Source: Chitinophagales bacterium
GTDB lineage: Bacteria > Bacteroidota > Bacteroidia > Chitinophagales > Saprospiraceae
Assembly: GCA_017303475.1 (NCBI GenBank)
Contig: JAFLBO010000024.1
Coordinates: forward strand, 20,073-84,072
Length of the DNA stretch: 64,000 bases
Direction: 5' to 3'
Both the position numbers and the translations under genes were made by a program. The stretch's first letter is position 1; the number at the start of each line of letters is the position of its first letter. The notes under the pieces are model-generated. The model was not told the origin of the DNA. It saw only the letters and a program-made list of their open reading frames with translations, and ran no database searches. Of the stretch, positions 1 through 8,320 are shown piece after piece.

Positions 1-2
1 TG

Positions 3-323
3 TGGGAAATGCTGATTAAATCGGGGAAAGACCTGGAAATGACCTTCAGTGAAGTACGTGGTGGGGGCCATTCCGGTTCGGCGCGTTGGGATGCCTGGTA
101 CACCTTTTCCAAAACAGGCAGAAAGGTGCACAACATCATTCGGGCAGAGATAGAGTTCAAAGACGGTTTGATTTACCGGCATCGGGATCATTTTAATTTT
201 TGGCGCTGGAGCCGGCAGGCATTGGGTCTGAGTGGTTGGTTGCTGGGCTGGAGCAATTTTTTGCAAAACAAAGTGCGCCAGACAGCCATGCACAACCTTC
301 AAAAGTTTATGACACAAGGTTGA
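3..323 (+). CDS. NTF2/SnoaL-like protein, 5' end cut off by window edge
   Basis: The reading frame is open from the left edge (codons for W and E precede the first Met at 9), so the true start probably lies outside the window. The visible 106 residues contain the end of a nuclear transport factor 2-like (SnoaL) cone fold: a strand with WDAWYTFSKTGRKVHN, then EIEFKDGLIYRHRDHFNFW, then a helical tail rich in W. Such proteins are small soluble ligand-binding or hydrolase-like proteins whose substrate cannot be predicted from sequence. The family assignment is by pattern only. No neighbour is visible on the left; the FKBP gene follows on the same strand after 78 bases. Confidence 0.6.
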   Translation, partial: WEMLIKSGKDLEMTFSEVRGGGHSGSARWDAWYTFSKTGRKVHNIIRAEIEFKDGLIYRHRDHFNFWRWSRQALGLSGWLLGWSNFLQNKVRQTAMHNLQKFMTQG

Positions 324-401
324 AAACGCCGCCTTCGGCCAACCGGAAGTGACCGGAACACGTCAGAGGCGTTTTATACATTGACTCATCTTTTTACAAA
401 C

Positions 402-1055
402 ATGAAAAAACTCATTCTACCCCTTCTGTTGCTGCTGGCTACCGGCGCAACATTCGCACAAACAACCACCTTGAAAACCAAAGTGGACAGCCTCAACTAT
501 GCATCCGGTATGGTTGCTGCTGAAAATGCCAAACGTGTTTTGGGAAGCGATATCAATGTGAAACTGTTCCTGGAAGCTTTCAATGCCGTACTTAAAGGTG
601 AAAAAACTGCCTTTACTGCCGAAAATGCGCCAAAAGTAGAGCAGTCCATTTCTGCTGGCATGTGGAAAGACAAAAACGCTCAGTTTTTGGAAATGAACAA
701 AAAACGTGAAGGTGTAATCACCACCGCAAGCGGTCTGCAATATGAAGTAATGACCAAAGGCAACGGAACAGTATCTCCAAAAGCAACCGACAAGGTAGAA
801 GTGCACTACCACGGTACACTGTACGACGGCACCATTTTCGACAGCTCTGTACAGCGTGGTCAGACGGCTAAATTCCCGCTCAACGGCGTTATTGCCGGTT
901 GGACAGAAGGTTTGCAGTACATGAAAGAAGGCGACAAGTTCAAATTCTTCATTCCATACAACCTCGCTTATGGCGAGCGCGGCCGCGGTGGCCTGATCAA
1001 AGGCTATTCTGCCCTGGTGTTTGAGGTGGAGTTGTTTAAAGTGAATCCTCAGTAA
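402..1055 (+). CDS. secreted FKBP-type peptidyl-prolyl cis-trans isomerase
   Basis: Predicted to catalyse proline isomerisation during protein folding outside the cytoplasm. The ATG at 402 gives a clear signal peptide (MKK, a run of Leu, cleavage near TFAQ); an in-frame TTG at 381 would put extra residues before it and is less likely. Residues about 20-105 match the helical N-terminal dimerisation region of FkpA/Mip-type isomerases; residues about 110-217 form the FKBP domain with VEVHYHGTLYDGTIFDSS, GVIAGWTEGLQYMKEGD and IPYNLAYGERG, which carry the usual active-site aromatics. The length (217 residues) is normal. It appears to be a single-gene unit, closed by a hairpin at 1087-1124. Confidence 0.93.
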   Translation: MKKLILPLLLLLATGATFAQTTTLKTKVDSLNYASGMVAAENAKRVLGSDINVKLFLEAFNAVLKGEKTAFTAENAPKVEQSISAGMWKDKNAQFLEMNKKREGVITTASGLQYEVMTKGNGTVSPKATDKVEVHYHGTLYDGTIFDSSVQRGQTAKFPLNGVIAGWTEGLQYMKEGDKFKFFIPYNLAYGERGRGGLIKGYSALVFEVELFKVNPQ

Positions 1056-1086
1056 GGATTAGCACACAACAGTACGCTACAAAATG

Positions 1087-1130
1087 AACATGAGTCCTCC
1101 CGGGTATTCGGGGGGACTCATGTTGTTTAA
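1087..1130 (+). terminator. intrinsic terminator after FKBP gene
   Basis: A 15-16 bp inverted repeat (arms about 1087-1102 and 1109-1124, 6-base loop) with a single G-U type mismatch is followed by TGTTT. It lies 31 bases after the FKBP stop. The rest of 1131-1302 shows no gene. Confidence 0.7.
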
Positions 1131-1302
1131 TGAGACGTGTTACGATGGGAAGAATCGGAAATTTACATCGTTATCCGTCCAATTGAAGGGAGGCATTTTC
1201 TTTCCCTAATGAGTGGAGGAGCTTTCCATCGTATTGATTGTTTAAAAGCTTAGAGCATGTGGTGGATAGGCTTCTTACAAAGGTGGTTTCGGTGCGAACA
1301 GT

Positions 1303-4005
1303 TTAAATGCGCTCCAATACAAATTTATGTAATTGCGTCTCCTGGCCTTCCATCTTTATTTCCAATATATAAAGGCCATTGACCAGGTTTTCCGGCAGTT
1401 GTATTTTGATTTGTTGTTTATCGGCAGGAAAGCTGTACTTATGTAAGGCTCTTCCCATCAAATCCTTTATGACAAAATCCCCCTCCATTTTTCCGCTCCA
1501 TTGTATGCTTAAAGCCCCGTTGGATGGATTGGGAAATATTTGAACAGCAGGTGATTGCGGTACCGGTCCTGTATTTCTGTCATGCAATCTATTCGCCAGT
1601 TCCTGGCAATTAAAGGTGTTCCATTTGGCTTCATATACATCGCCATCAACCAGCCTGGCCACACATTGTATGAAAGACATAGCGTATTGGGATGGTATGG
1701 TATACGTGAAGATATCCTCTAAACCATTGGCCAGCAATGGATTAACCGCTTTAAATCGGATGGATGTAAAGGGAGAGGCGCTTGGATTTTTTATCCCATA
1801 GGTTCTGTCTGCCTGCGTATGATAAATACTGCCATGTACAGGAGACTGGGCGTTTGCGCCATCTGGAAGCTCAAAAGCCAGATAATCTACCGCAATAGCG
1901 CTCTCATTGCGAATCCTCATTCGGTAAGTGATATCTCCGGTTGGCTCATTCGATACATCCAGCAATTCAAATGCAATCGGGCCACTTTGTTTTACATCGC
2001 AAGCCTCAAGTTCGGTAACCTCCACAGTAAAACAGCATTCTACTAATGCGTTGCAATAGTCTCCAGCCACTAAACACACTTCTGTAGTACCTGCGGCATA
2101 GTCAGAACCAGAAGGCAGCCCACTTGCCAGCCAATACACGAGGGTATCGCAGGGGCACGTTGTGGAAGCTTCGGGATTATCAAAAAATACCGGTACCGTT
2201 TTCCCGGGGGATGTCTGAACACTGATGTTTTCAGGGCATTTAAGGGTAATGGTTGAGGCAAAATCCGGATAATCCAGTTTCTGAAACAAAAGGGTATCGC
2301 AGCCGTTTGGTGGACCGGCTATAGTATCTGGCGGAAAAATAGTGATCGCGTGGGTATAGGGTAAGCCGTTAAAATAAACCGTATCGCCGGCGCAAATTTG
2401 AGTGATTTGATATTTTTTGGGCCATTGATCGAACCTCAGATTAACTACAACAAAGGTGTCGCAACCAACCGTTGCCGGAGCTATATAGGAAAAGGACACT
2501 GGTTGTGTATAGGTTACACCGTTGAAAACGATCTCTTGTCCGGGACAGGTTGACAAGTTTACCGATTTATCAATGCGTGGCGTTGGCAGCAGATTGTACA
2601 CATACAAGGTATCGCAGCCCCCTGTCTGGCTGATTACTGTGTCGCGAACAACATTAGGCGCTGCATATTGCTGTCCATTAAATTCCCATAGTTTTCCCTG
2701 ACAAACCGGAATAGAGGTAGCAATCGTGGCCATCGAGGTTTCACAGGCATTTTCGAGATAAAGCAAAGTATCTGTATCTGCTTTCAGGGAATATGGCTGA
2801 CCAACAAGCCAATCCGTAGTAAACAAACTGAGCGTCTGTATGGGCGGGTTATAATCGGTTACCTGATATTGGATCGGAACCGGGCAACATCCATTGAAGG
2901 TGCGGCCATCTTCATTGATTTTCAGGATTTTTCCGGACAAATCCAATGCCACGTACCCATTATCCGTGGTGCGTGTTAAAGGCCTTAAACCAGACTGAAA
3001 GCCGGAGGTGTAGTTATAAGCCCAAACGAGGTTTCCCAGGCTGTCAATTCTGGCAAATATAGATGGAGGTGTTGCCAATCCCTGATTATGACTTACTGTA
3101 AATATACCTCCACCATCGCCTGTGCCTGCCAGTTCACAGATCTGATTCCATCCAGGCAAATTATAAGTCTTTGACCAAATAAGTTGCCCGGTTCTGTCCA
3201 CTTTAATAATCCAGGGACGTTCTTCTTCACTATCCGTTGTAGAGCGGGTCATTCCGGCAAGGAGAAAATTCTTATCAGGAGCTTCTACCATACTCAAAAA
3301 CCCTTCCATATAAATTCCCCCCATTGAAGACACTCCGATGACCTCACCTGTTTGGGCATTTACCCGTAAGAAAATACCGTTTCCCTGTATTTGTCCGGTT
3401 GCAAACAAGGTATCTCCCTGTATAGCGCTGATCTGGTAAAACCCATGAAATGTTGGAAAACTTGTTTTGATAATTTTACTCCAGAGTACATTCCCCTGAG
3501 CATCCGTGCGGTACATTACCGGGCAATTTCCTTGTACAGACACATTGGCCCCACCATGCAATACAAACCCGCCATCCGGGAGCTCAAACACATGATAAGG
3601 GACATTTTTAAAGGGCTGGTTATTAATTTTTTGCGCCCAAACCACATTCCCTGACATATCCAACCTGGCGAAATACAACACCTGAAACTGGTCTCCAGAA
3701 ACAAAATAATCGCCGGTAATCATATACCCATCCGATACGGTTATACACCCTCTAATTTTCTGAAATTCCGGAAAATGCCTACGCCACTCCACATTCCCTT
3801 CTGCGTCTAATTTGATCAGGATTCCTCTATGGATATCTTCACTCGAAGTATGTTTAATATAATCCCCTCCTGCTATAACTCCACCATCTGGTGTTGGAGA
3901 TACCACATGGAGATTCCCATTGTGTATGGATTTAAAAAAAGTGGCTTGGGCATGCAAGGTAACCTGACCACAAATGGTCAGACATAGAAACAAAAACTTA
4001 TACAT
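1303..4005 (-). CDS. large secreted protein with T9SS type A sorting domain
   Basis: An exported 900-residue protein. The ATG at 4005 gives a signal peptide ending near LHAQ; the longer in-frame TTG at 4026 is rejected. Residues about 30-390 are repeats of the type GGVIAGGDY, GNVEW, GNVVWAQ, GNVLWSK, which look like a beta-propeller built from delta-60/PQQ-like units. Residues about 400-600 contain Cys-rich segments with repeated CDT pairs, followed by a HYR-like Ig module (CPENISVQTSPG and onward). The last 80 residues (IFPNPSNGALSIQW, then GLYILEI) are a classical T9SS type A C-terminal domain, so the protein is probably released or surface-anchored through type IX secretion. Its ligand is unknown. 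Confidence 0.88.
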   Translation of the reverse strand: MYKFLFLCLTICGQVTLHAQATFFKSIHNGNLHVVSPTPDGGVIAGGDYIKHTSSEDIHRGILIKLDAEGNVEWRRHFPEFQKIRGCITVSDGYMITGDYFVSGDQFQVLYFARLDMSGNVVWAQKINNQPFKNVPYHVFELPDGGFVLHGGANVSVQGNCPVMYRTDAQGNVLWSKIIKTSFPTFHGFYQISAIQGDTLFATGQIQGNGIFLRVNAQTGEVIGVSSMGGIYMEGFLSMVEAPDKNFLLAGMTRSTTDSEEERPWIIKVDRTGQLIWSKTYNLPGWNQICELAGTGDGGGIFTVSHNQGLATPPSIFARIDSLGNLVWAYNYTSGFQSGLRPLTRTTDNGYVALDLSGKILKINEDGRTFNGCCPVPIQYQVTDYNPPIQTLSLFTTDWLVGQPYSLKADTDTLLYLENACETSMATIATSIPVCQGKLWEFNGQQYAAPNVVRDTVISQTGGCDTLYVYNLLPTPRIDKSVNLSTCPGQEIVFNGVTYTQPVSFSYIAPATVGCDTFVVVNLRFDQWPKKYQITQICAGDTVYFNGLPYTHAITIFPPDTIAGPPNGCDTLLFQKLDYPDFASTITLKCPENISVQTSPGKTVPVFFDNPEASTTCPCDTLVYWLASGLPSGSDYAAGTTEVCLVAGDYCNALVECCFTVEVTELEACDVKQSGPIAFELLDVSNEPTGDITYRMRIRNESAIAVDYLAFELPDGANAQSPVHGSIYHTQADRTYGIKNPSASPFTSIRFKAVNPLLANGLEDIFTYTIPSQYAMSFIQCVARLVDGDVYEAKWNTFNCQELANRLHDRNTGPVPQSPAVQIFPNPSNGALSIQWSGKMEGDFVIKDLMGRALHKYSFPADKQQIKIQLPENLVNGLYILEIKMEGQETQLHKFVLERI

Positions 4006-4088
4006 ATTATTAGGGTTTAAATACAAAAAGCTGAATTACATACAAATACCAGGCCCGCAACATTAATTTGTCTCAAACCCGCCACAAC

Positions 4089-5147
4089 TCACTTCCCCCT
4101 CAACACCGCCTCCAAATCTGTCAGCAACTTCTTACCCTCAGCTGAAAAACTCAGGGAAACCTTCTGTCCGTTGCGTTCCTGCATGATGAAGGCAAAATTG
4201 TCGGCCAGCACTTCATCCGGGTGTATGATGTATCCGGTATTATCCTTAATCTGACGGAAAAAATCCGGTTGTGCTTTCAGGTCAATTACACTGGAAAAAC
4301 CGTCGTCTTTTACCAGTACTTTCCATTTCCCATCTTCCTGTTTTTCAATTTGAAAAAGGTTAAATTCCAGGTAGGCAAAAAACGTTTTTTGCGTTTCCGT
4401 CCAGCCTTTGTTATTGGCATAAATAATCGGGATAGCGTAAATTTCAGTACCGTTCTCCTGCTTTAAGGTAATTTTTTGCGCAATATCCACCCCGTCAGGA
4501 TTGTACAGCACCCGTTCTGCCAGTGCAGGTGGAATCAGCAAATTTTGAAACCCAATACCCTCAAATCCTATCAGTTTATATGCCTGATCGCTTTGCTTAG
4601 GATTAAGTCTGGACCATACATGAGATAATTCATGGTACATGGTAATCCGGAACGGAACGGTCTTTTTTCGGCCCAGTTCATCCGCCGGAATGATGATACA
4701 ATTATCCCGGGTATACCACACACCATCGCCGTAGTGCCGCCCCTTGGTTTTGATCAGTTTCAATGTATCCGGAAAGAGGTATGGCGCCACCTCGGTAGAG
4801 GTTTGGTATACTTTTTTAATGATTCCTTCCACAAAGGAAGCCTCTTCAGCCGTGAAACTTTCCACGTCAGTTTTCAGGTATTGCACATAATCCTGCAGCA
4901 CTGCGGCCCTATTTTTTCCCGGGTCAATGGGCTGTTGCATCTGAATAGACATTTCAGACACATTTACCTTGTCAAAATATCCATCGTAGCGATCGGTGGT
5001 TATGGCTTTCCCGGCGTCTACACTATCCAGTAGCAGACAGATTTTACCATTGGGGAATCGTATTTCTTTCAGGGGAGCTACCTGAGCCTGGCAGGAAAAT
5101 GATAGCAGCAGGCATGGAAAAAGGAGAATTTGTGTTAATTTCAGCAT
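4089..5147 (-). CDS. putative exported metallopeptidase-like protein (HELSH motif)
   Basis: A 352-residue exported protein starting with a hydrophobic segment and a lipobox-like FSCQAQ at residues 17-22, so it may be a lipoprotein although the box is not canonical. The sequence MYHELSHVWSR at about 170-180 contains HExxH, the zinc-binding signature of gluzincin/M-type peptidases; the third ligand is not obvious. No named family is recognised. It is the last gene of a leftward run sirtuin - sensor kinase - this gene and lies 20 bases after the kinase stop, so co-transcription is likely. Function as a protease is an inference from the motif alone. Confidence 0.7.
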   Translation of the reverse strand: MLKLTQILLFPCLLLSFSCQAQVAPLKEIRFPNGKICLLLDSVDAGKAITTDRYDGYFDKVNVSEMSIQMQQPIDPGKNRAAVLQDYVQYLKTDVESFTAEEASFVEGIIKKVYQTSTEVAPYLFPDTLKLIKTKGRHYGDGVWYTRDNCIIIPADELGRKKTVPFRITMYHELSHVWSRLNPKQSDQAYKLIGFEGIGFQNLLIPPALAERVLYNPDGVDIAQKITLKQENGTEIYAIPIIYANNKGWTETQKTFFAYLEFNLFQIEKQEDGKWKVLVKDDGFSSVIDLKAQPDFFRQIKDNTGYIIHPDEVLADNFAFIMQERNGQKVSLSFSAEGKKLLTDLEAVLRGK

Positions 5148-5167
5148 GATATGTGTTTAAAGGCCGG

Positions 5168-6553
5168 TTATTGCGCAGCAATATAAGGGCTGGGCGGGAA
5201 AGCCAGGTGAAAGATTGCCCCTCCTTCTGCCGGGCTTTCGACGGAAAGACCAATTTCGTGTAGTGTGAGTATGCTTTGAACCAGTGAAAGTCCCACCCCT
5301 GTGCCTTTTACGCCCAGGTGGCGTGGACTTCTGAAAAAAGGTTCGAAAATGAGCTTTTGTTCCTCTGCCGGAATACCCGGCCCCTTATCGCAAACCTCCA
5401 CAATATGTGCGCCGTTTTCCCTGAATTGGGCTATTACTTTCACCTGGTGATCCGGTGAGTATTTACAGGCATTGTTCATGAGGTTCAGCAATGCTGTGAG
5501 CAATAATGCTTCATTGGCTTGTACAGAAAGGCATCGATCATCCTCCGGCAAATCGCCAAATTCCACCGTTGCCTTGTATCCCGGATGTCGTTTATGCAGC
5601 TGCTGACGCGCCTGCCAAAGCAATTCATCCAGGCGCACCGCCCCGAGCGGAATACTGTTGGGATCGTTGTAAATACGAGCCAGCTGCAGCAACTCTTCTT
5701 CCACCTCGGTGATGGCATGTACATCATCCAGCACGCTTTGCAGAGCCTTCTTATACGCTTCGTTGTCGCGCTCGCGCTGCAGGGTAACCTCCAGTTGCGA
5801 CCGGATAACGGTTAGCGGGTTCCGGAGTTCGTGTGATACATTGGAGAGAAACATGCGCTGCATACGAAACGCCTGCTCCAGCCGGTCCAGCAAACTATTG
5901 AACGTAACAGCCAGTCGCGCAATTTCGTCTTCATTATTGCCCGTTTCAACCCGTTTGCTCAGGTCGGACGGCTGAATGTTTTCCACCTCACCAACAATAC
6001 TCAACACTGGCGCCAGGGCTCTTCCTGCGTAATACCATCCGGCCATGCCCACCAGCAATAAGCCCATAATGAAACTGATGAGCAGGATGTTGCGCAGACG
6101 CTGTATGGCAGTGGTATCAAAAAAGCCCTCTACCACAACTACATACGTAGAGCCATTTCGGGCAATGATCTTTTTGCCCAGGGCAAGCACATTGTAATGA
6201 CTGAAATGCAATTCTCCGTTTCGGTAAATATCCTGCAGGTCTTTGGCAGACACTGGCGGGGCATCCGGCCGAATGGCGAACACCCTTTCGTAGCCATTAT
6301 TGTAAATGCTGATATTGTCCTGATAAGGCAGAATGCCATCATCCGGGGCCAGCCAGTTATTGGATAGCGGCTTTAGCTCTGCATCGCCCTGCAAGGCGGC
6401 CTGGCCAGTCATTTCAAGTTTGGATTCCAGGCTTTGATAAAATGTGGATTCCGTACTCTGCCTGTAAACCACATATACAGCCAAAAGCACCCCTGCCAGG
6501 ATGCCGGCAGTAATTAGTCCGAAAAGTAGGGTTAATCTGGTACGGATTTGCAT
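5168..6553 (-). CDS. two-component sensor histidine kinase
   Basis: An inner-membrane sensor kinase of 461 residues. Two membrane segments (about 7-30 and 155-177) flank a periplasmic sensor of roughly 125 residues, followed by HAMP (about 178-230), HisKA with the phospho-acceptor His241 in SHELRNP, and the ATPase domain with N box (NNACKYS at 360), G1 (DKGPGIP at 389) and G2 (KGTGVGLS at 416). All catalytic boxes are intact. This layout normally pairs with an OmpR-type response regulator, but none is adjacent: the gene sits between a sirtuin (12 bases upstream) and a HELSH-motif protein. The partner regulator must therefore be elsewhere. Confidence 0.93.
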   Translation of the reverse strand: MQIRTRLTLLFGLITAGILAGVLLAVYVVYRQSTESTFYQSLESKLEMTGQAALQGDAELKPLSNNWLAPDDGILPYQDNISIYNNGYERVFAIRPDAPPVSAKDLQDIYRNGELHFSHYNVLALGKKIIARNGSTYVVVVEGFFDTTAIQRLRNILLISFIMGLLLVGMAGWYYAGRALAPVLSIVGEVENIQPSDLSKRVETGNNEDEIARLAVTFNSLLDRLEQAFRMQRMFLSNVSHELRNPLTVIRSQLEVTLQRERDNEAYKKALQSVLDDVHAITEVEEELLQLARIYNDPNSIPLGAVRLDELLWQARQQLHKRHPGYKATVEFGDLPEDDRCLSVQANEALLLTALLNLMNNACKYSPDHQVKVIAQFRENGAHIVEVCDKGPGIPAEEQKLIFEPFFRSPRHLGVKGTGVGLSLVQSILTLHEIGLSVESPAEGGAIFHLAFPPSPYIAAQ

Positions 6554-6565
6554 AGTTAAACTTTC

Positions 6566-7258
6566 CTAACCTCTGAGCAACTCAGCTACTTTCCGAACAC
6601 CGGTAGAGGCTGGCTCGGGAATTACTGTCAGATTAGGCATTCTACCAAGTTCAAAGTTAAGCTGCGGGCGTGGATCAACATAGTACACCGGGATATGATG
6701 CGGAGCATAATGCATCAACCCTGCTGCAGGATAAACCTGTAGTGAAGTACCCACAATCAGAAATACATCTGCTTCAGAAGCCAGATCGGCGGCCGGCTCC
6801 AGCATAGGAACGGCCTCGCCAAACCAAACAATATGCGGTCGCAATTGAGCGCCTTTTTCGCATAAATCCCCGATATTCAGGTCATTATCCCAGGAATAAA
6901 TCAACGACTGGTAGCGTTCGGAACGCACCTTGCGAAGTTCTCCGTGCAGGTGCATTACCCGCGTACTTCCGGCTCTTTCGTGTAAATCATCCACGTTTTG
7001 GGTAATCACGTGCACTTCAAAATCTTTTTCCAGATCTACCAGCGCTTTGTGTCCTTCGTTTGGCGACACTTTAAAGAGCTGTGCCCTGCGTTGGTTGTAA
7101 AAATCAAGCACCAATTGAGGATTGGCTGCCCATCCTCCCGGGGTTGCAACGTCTTCAATCCTATGGTTTTCCCACAAGCCATCGCTGTCGCGGAAAGTGC
7201 TGATACCACTTTCGGCGCTGATTCCGGCGCCGGTGAGTACTACGATTTTCTTCTTCAT
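6566..7258 (-). CDS. Sir2-family NAD-dependent protein deacylase (class III, zinc Cys lost)
   Basis: Removes acyl groups from lysines using NAD. Visible sirtuin motifs are GAGISAESGISTFR (10-23), TQNVDDLHERAG (86-97), catalytic His105 in HLHGEL and LRPHIVWFGE. Tyr54 and Arg57 in FYNQRR form the YxxR pair that marks class III sirtuins (desuccinylase/demalonylase preference in CobB and SIRT5). The four zinc-binding cysteines of CobB are mostly missing: only one Cys (DLCEKG) remains in the region, so the module is probably zinc-free. Length 230 is normal. It is the first gene of the run with the kinase and the HELSH-motif protein. Confidence 0.92.
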   Translation of the reverse strand: MKKKIVVLTGAGISAESGISTFRDSDGLWENHRIEDVATPGGWAANPQLVLDFYNQRRAQLFKVSPNEGHKALVDLEKDFEVHVITQNVDDLHERAGSTRVMHLHGELRKVRSERYQSLIYSWDNDLNIGDLCEKGAQLRPHIVWFGEAVPMLEPAADLASEADVFLIVGTSLQVYPAAGLMHYAPHHIPVYYVDPRPQLNFELGRMPNLTVIPEPASTGVRKVAELLRG

Positions 7259-7262
7259 GCCT

Positions 7263-7270
7263 CAAAGATA
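7263..7270 (-). promoter_or_regulatory. candidate -7 element for the sirtuin operon
   Basis: On the minus strand this reads TATCTTTG, a match to the Bacteroidota -7 consensus TAnnTTTG. It lies only 4 bases upstream of the ATG at 7258, so the mRNA would be practically leaderless; the -33 TTG at 7289-7287 has a short 16-base spacing. Weak support. Confidence 0.28.
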
Positions 7271-7353
7271 GCATACCTGATTTGCGCAAATACAGGATAT
7301 ACATGCAGATTCTAACAGGAGTTTTTTTTCTTTGGGCCAAATAAGATTCACAT

Positions 7354-8235
7354 ATGGAAAAAACTTCTCGAAGAGCATTTTTACGAAATGCTGCCCTAGC
7401 CTGTACCGCCACCACCATACCAAATTCACTGCAGGACCTTTACCGCCCCATGAAACACCTGGGTGTACAGCTCTGGAGCGTCAGAGACGACATGAACAAA
7501 AATCCTGCGGGAACGCTGGAGGCTATTGCCGGCATGGGCTACAAAGAGGTGGAAGCCTTTGGCTATAACGACGGTAAAATGTTTGGCCTCAGCACTACCG
7601 CATATGTTAAAGCACTGAAAAACAACGGATTAAAGATGCCTTCCGCGCATTGTGGATTCTCCATTGCGGATTATTCTGAAGCCGGGGGCTTATCTGATAA
7701 GGCCAAAAAAGCGATAGATGCCGCGGCGTCTATGGGGCAGAAGTACATCATTTACCCCTGGGTTCCGGATGCGGAGCGCAAGGAGGTTAAGAAAATCACC
7801 CAAGTAGCTGCTGCCGCTGCGCAATACGCCCAAAAAGCCGGCATTAAGTTCGGTTACCACAACCATGATTTTGAATTCATCCAGCGAGGACCCGACGGGC
7901 GCCTGCTGATGGAATGGTTGCTGCAGGAAATTGATCCAAAGCTGATTAGTTTCGAAATGGACCTCTATTGGGTTTGTTACGCCAATCAAAAACCTACCGA
8001 ATGGTTCAAACGCTTCCCCGGACGCTGGCATTTGTGCCATGCCAAGGATATGGCCAAAACGGAAAAACGCGAAACTGTTGAATTCGGCGATGGGTCCATT
8101 GATTTTGTTTCCATTTTCCGCCAAAGCAAACTGGCCGGATTGAAATACTACATCATTGAGCTGGAACATTACAAAACCACTCCAATGCAAGGCATAGGAC
8201 GTGCCAGAAAGAACCTCGTAGGTTTGGATTGGTAA
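7354..8235 (+). CDS. Tat-exported sugar phosphate isomerase/epimerase-like TIM barrel
   Basis: A 293-residue protein of the xylose isomerase-like TIM-barrel family (sugar phosphate isomerase/epimerase). The N terminus carries a twin-arginine motif (TSRRAFLRNAALA), typical of Bacteroidota members exported folded to the periplasm. Barrel motifs include GVQLWSVRDDM, MGYKEVEAFGY, GIKFGYHNHDFEF, FEMDLYWV and the C-terminal YYIIELEHY, which together provide the metal-ligand Glu, His and Asp side chains common in the fold. The exact sugar substrate is not predictable. It stands alone between the divergent sirtuin operon and a shared terminator with the giant adhesin gene. Confidence 0.88.
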   Translation: MEKTSRRAFLRNAALACTATTIPNSLQDLYRPMKHLGVQLWSVRDDMNKNPAGTLEAIAGMGYKEVEAFGYNDGKMFGLSTTAYVKALKNNGLKMPSAHCGFSIADYSEAGGLSDKAKKAIDAAASMGQKYIIYPWVPDAERKEVKKITQVAAAAAQYAQKAGIKFGYHNHDFEFIQRGPDGRLLMEWLLQEIDPKLISFEMDLYWVCYANQKPTEWFKRFPGRWHLCHAKDMAKTEKRETVEFGDGSIDFVSIFRQSKLAGLKYYIIELEHYKTTPMQGIGRARKNLVGLDW

Positions 8236-8264
8236 CTATCCCGACTAATATGTAGTAATTAAAG

Positions 8265-8297
8265 CAAGAGCCATCCCGGAATCCGGGATGGCTCTTG
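8265..8297. terminator. bidirectional terminator between convergent genes
   Basis: A perfect 16-base inverted repeat (8265-8280 and 8282-8297) centred on CCGGAATCCGG. It lies 29 bases after the isomerase stop and 23 bases beyond the stop of the giant adhesin gene, so it can serve both transcripts. No long U tract follows on either side. Confidence 0.7.
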
Positions 8298-8320
8298 AAT
8301 ATAACTCCAGGCCGGGTTGT

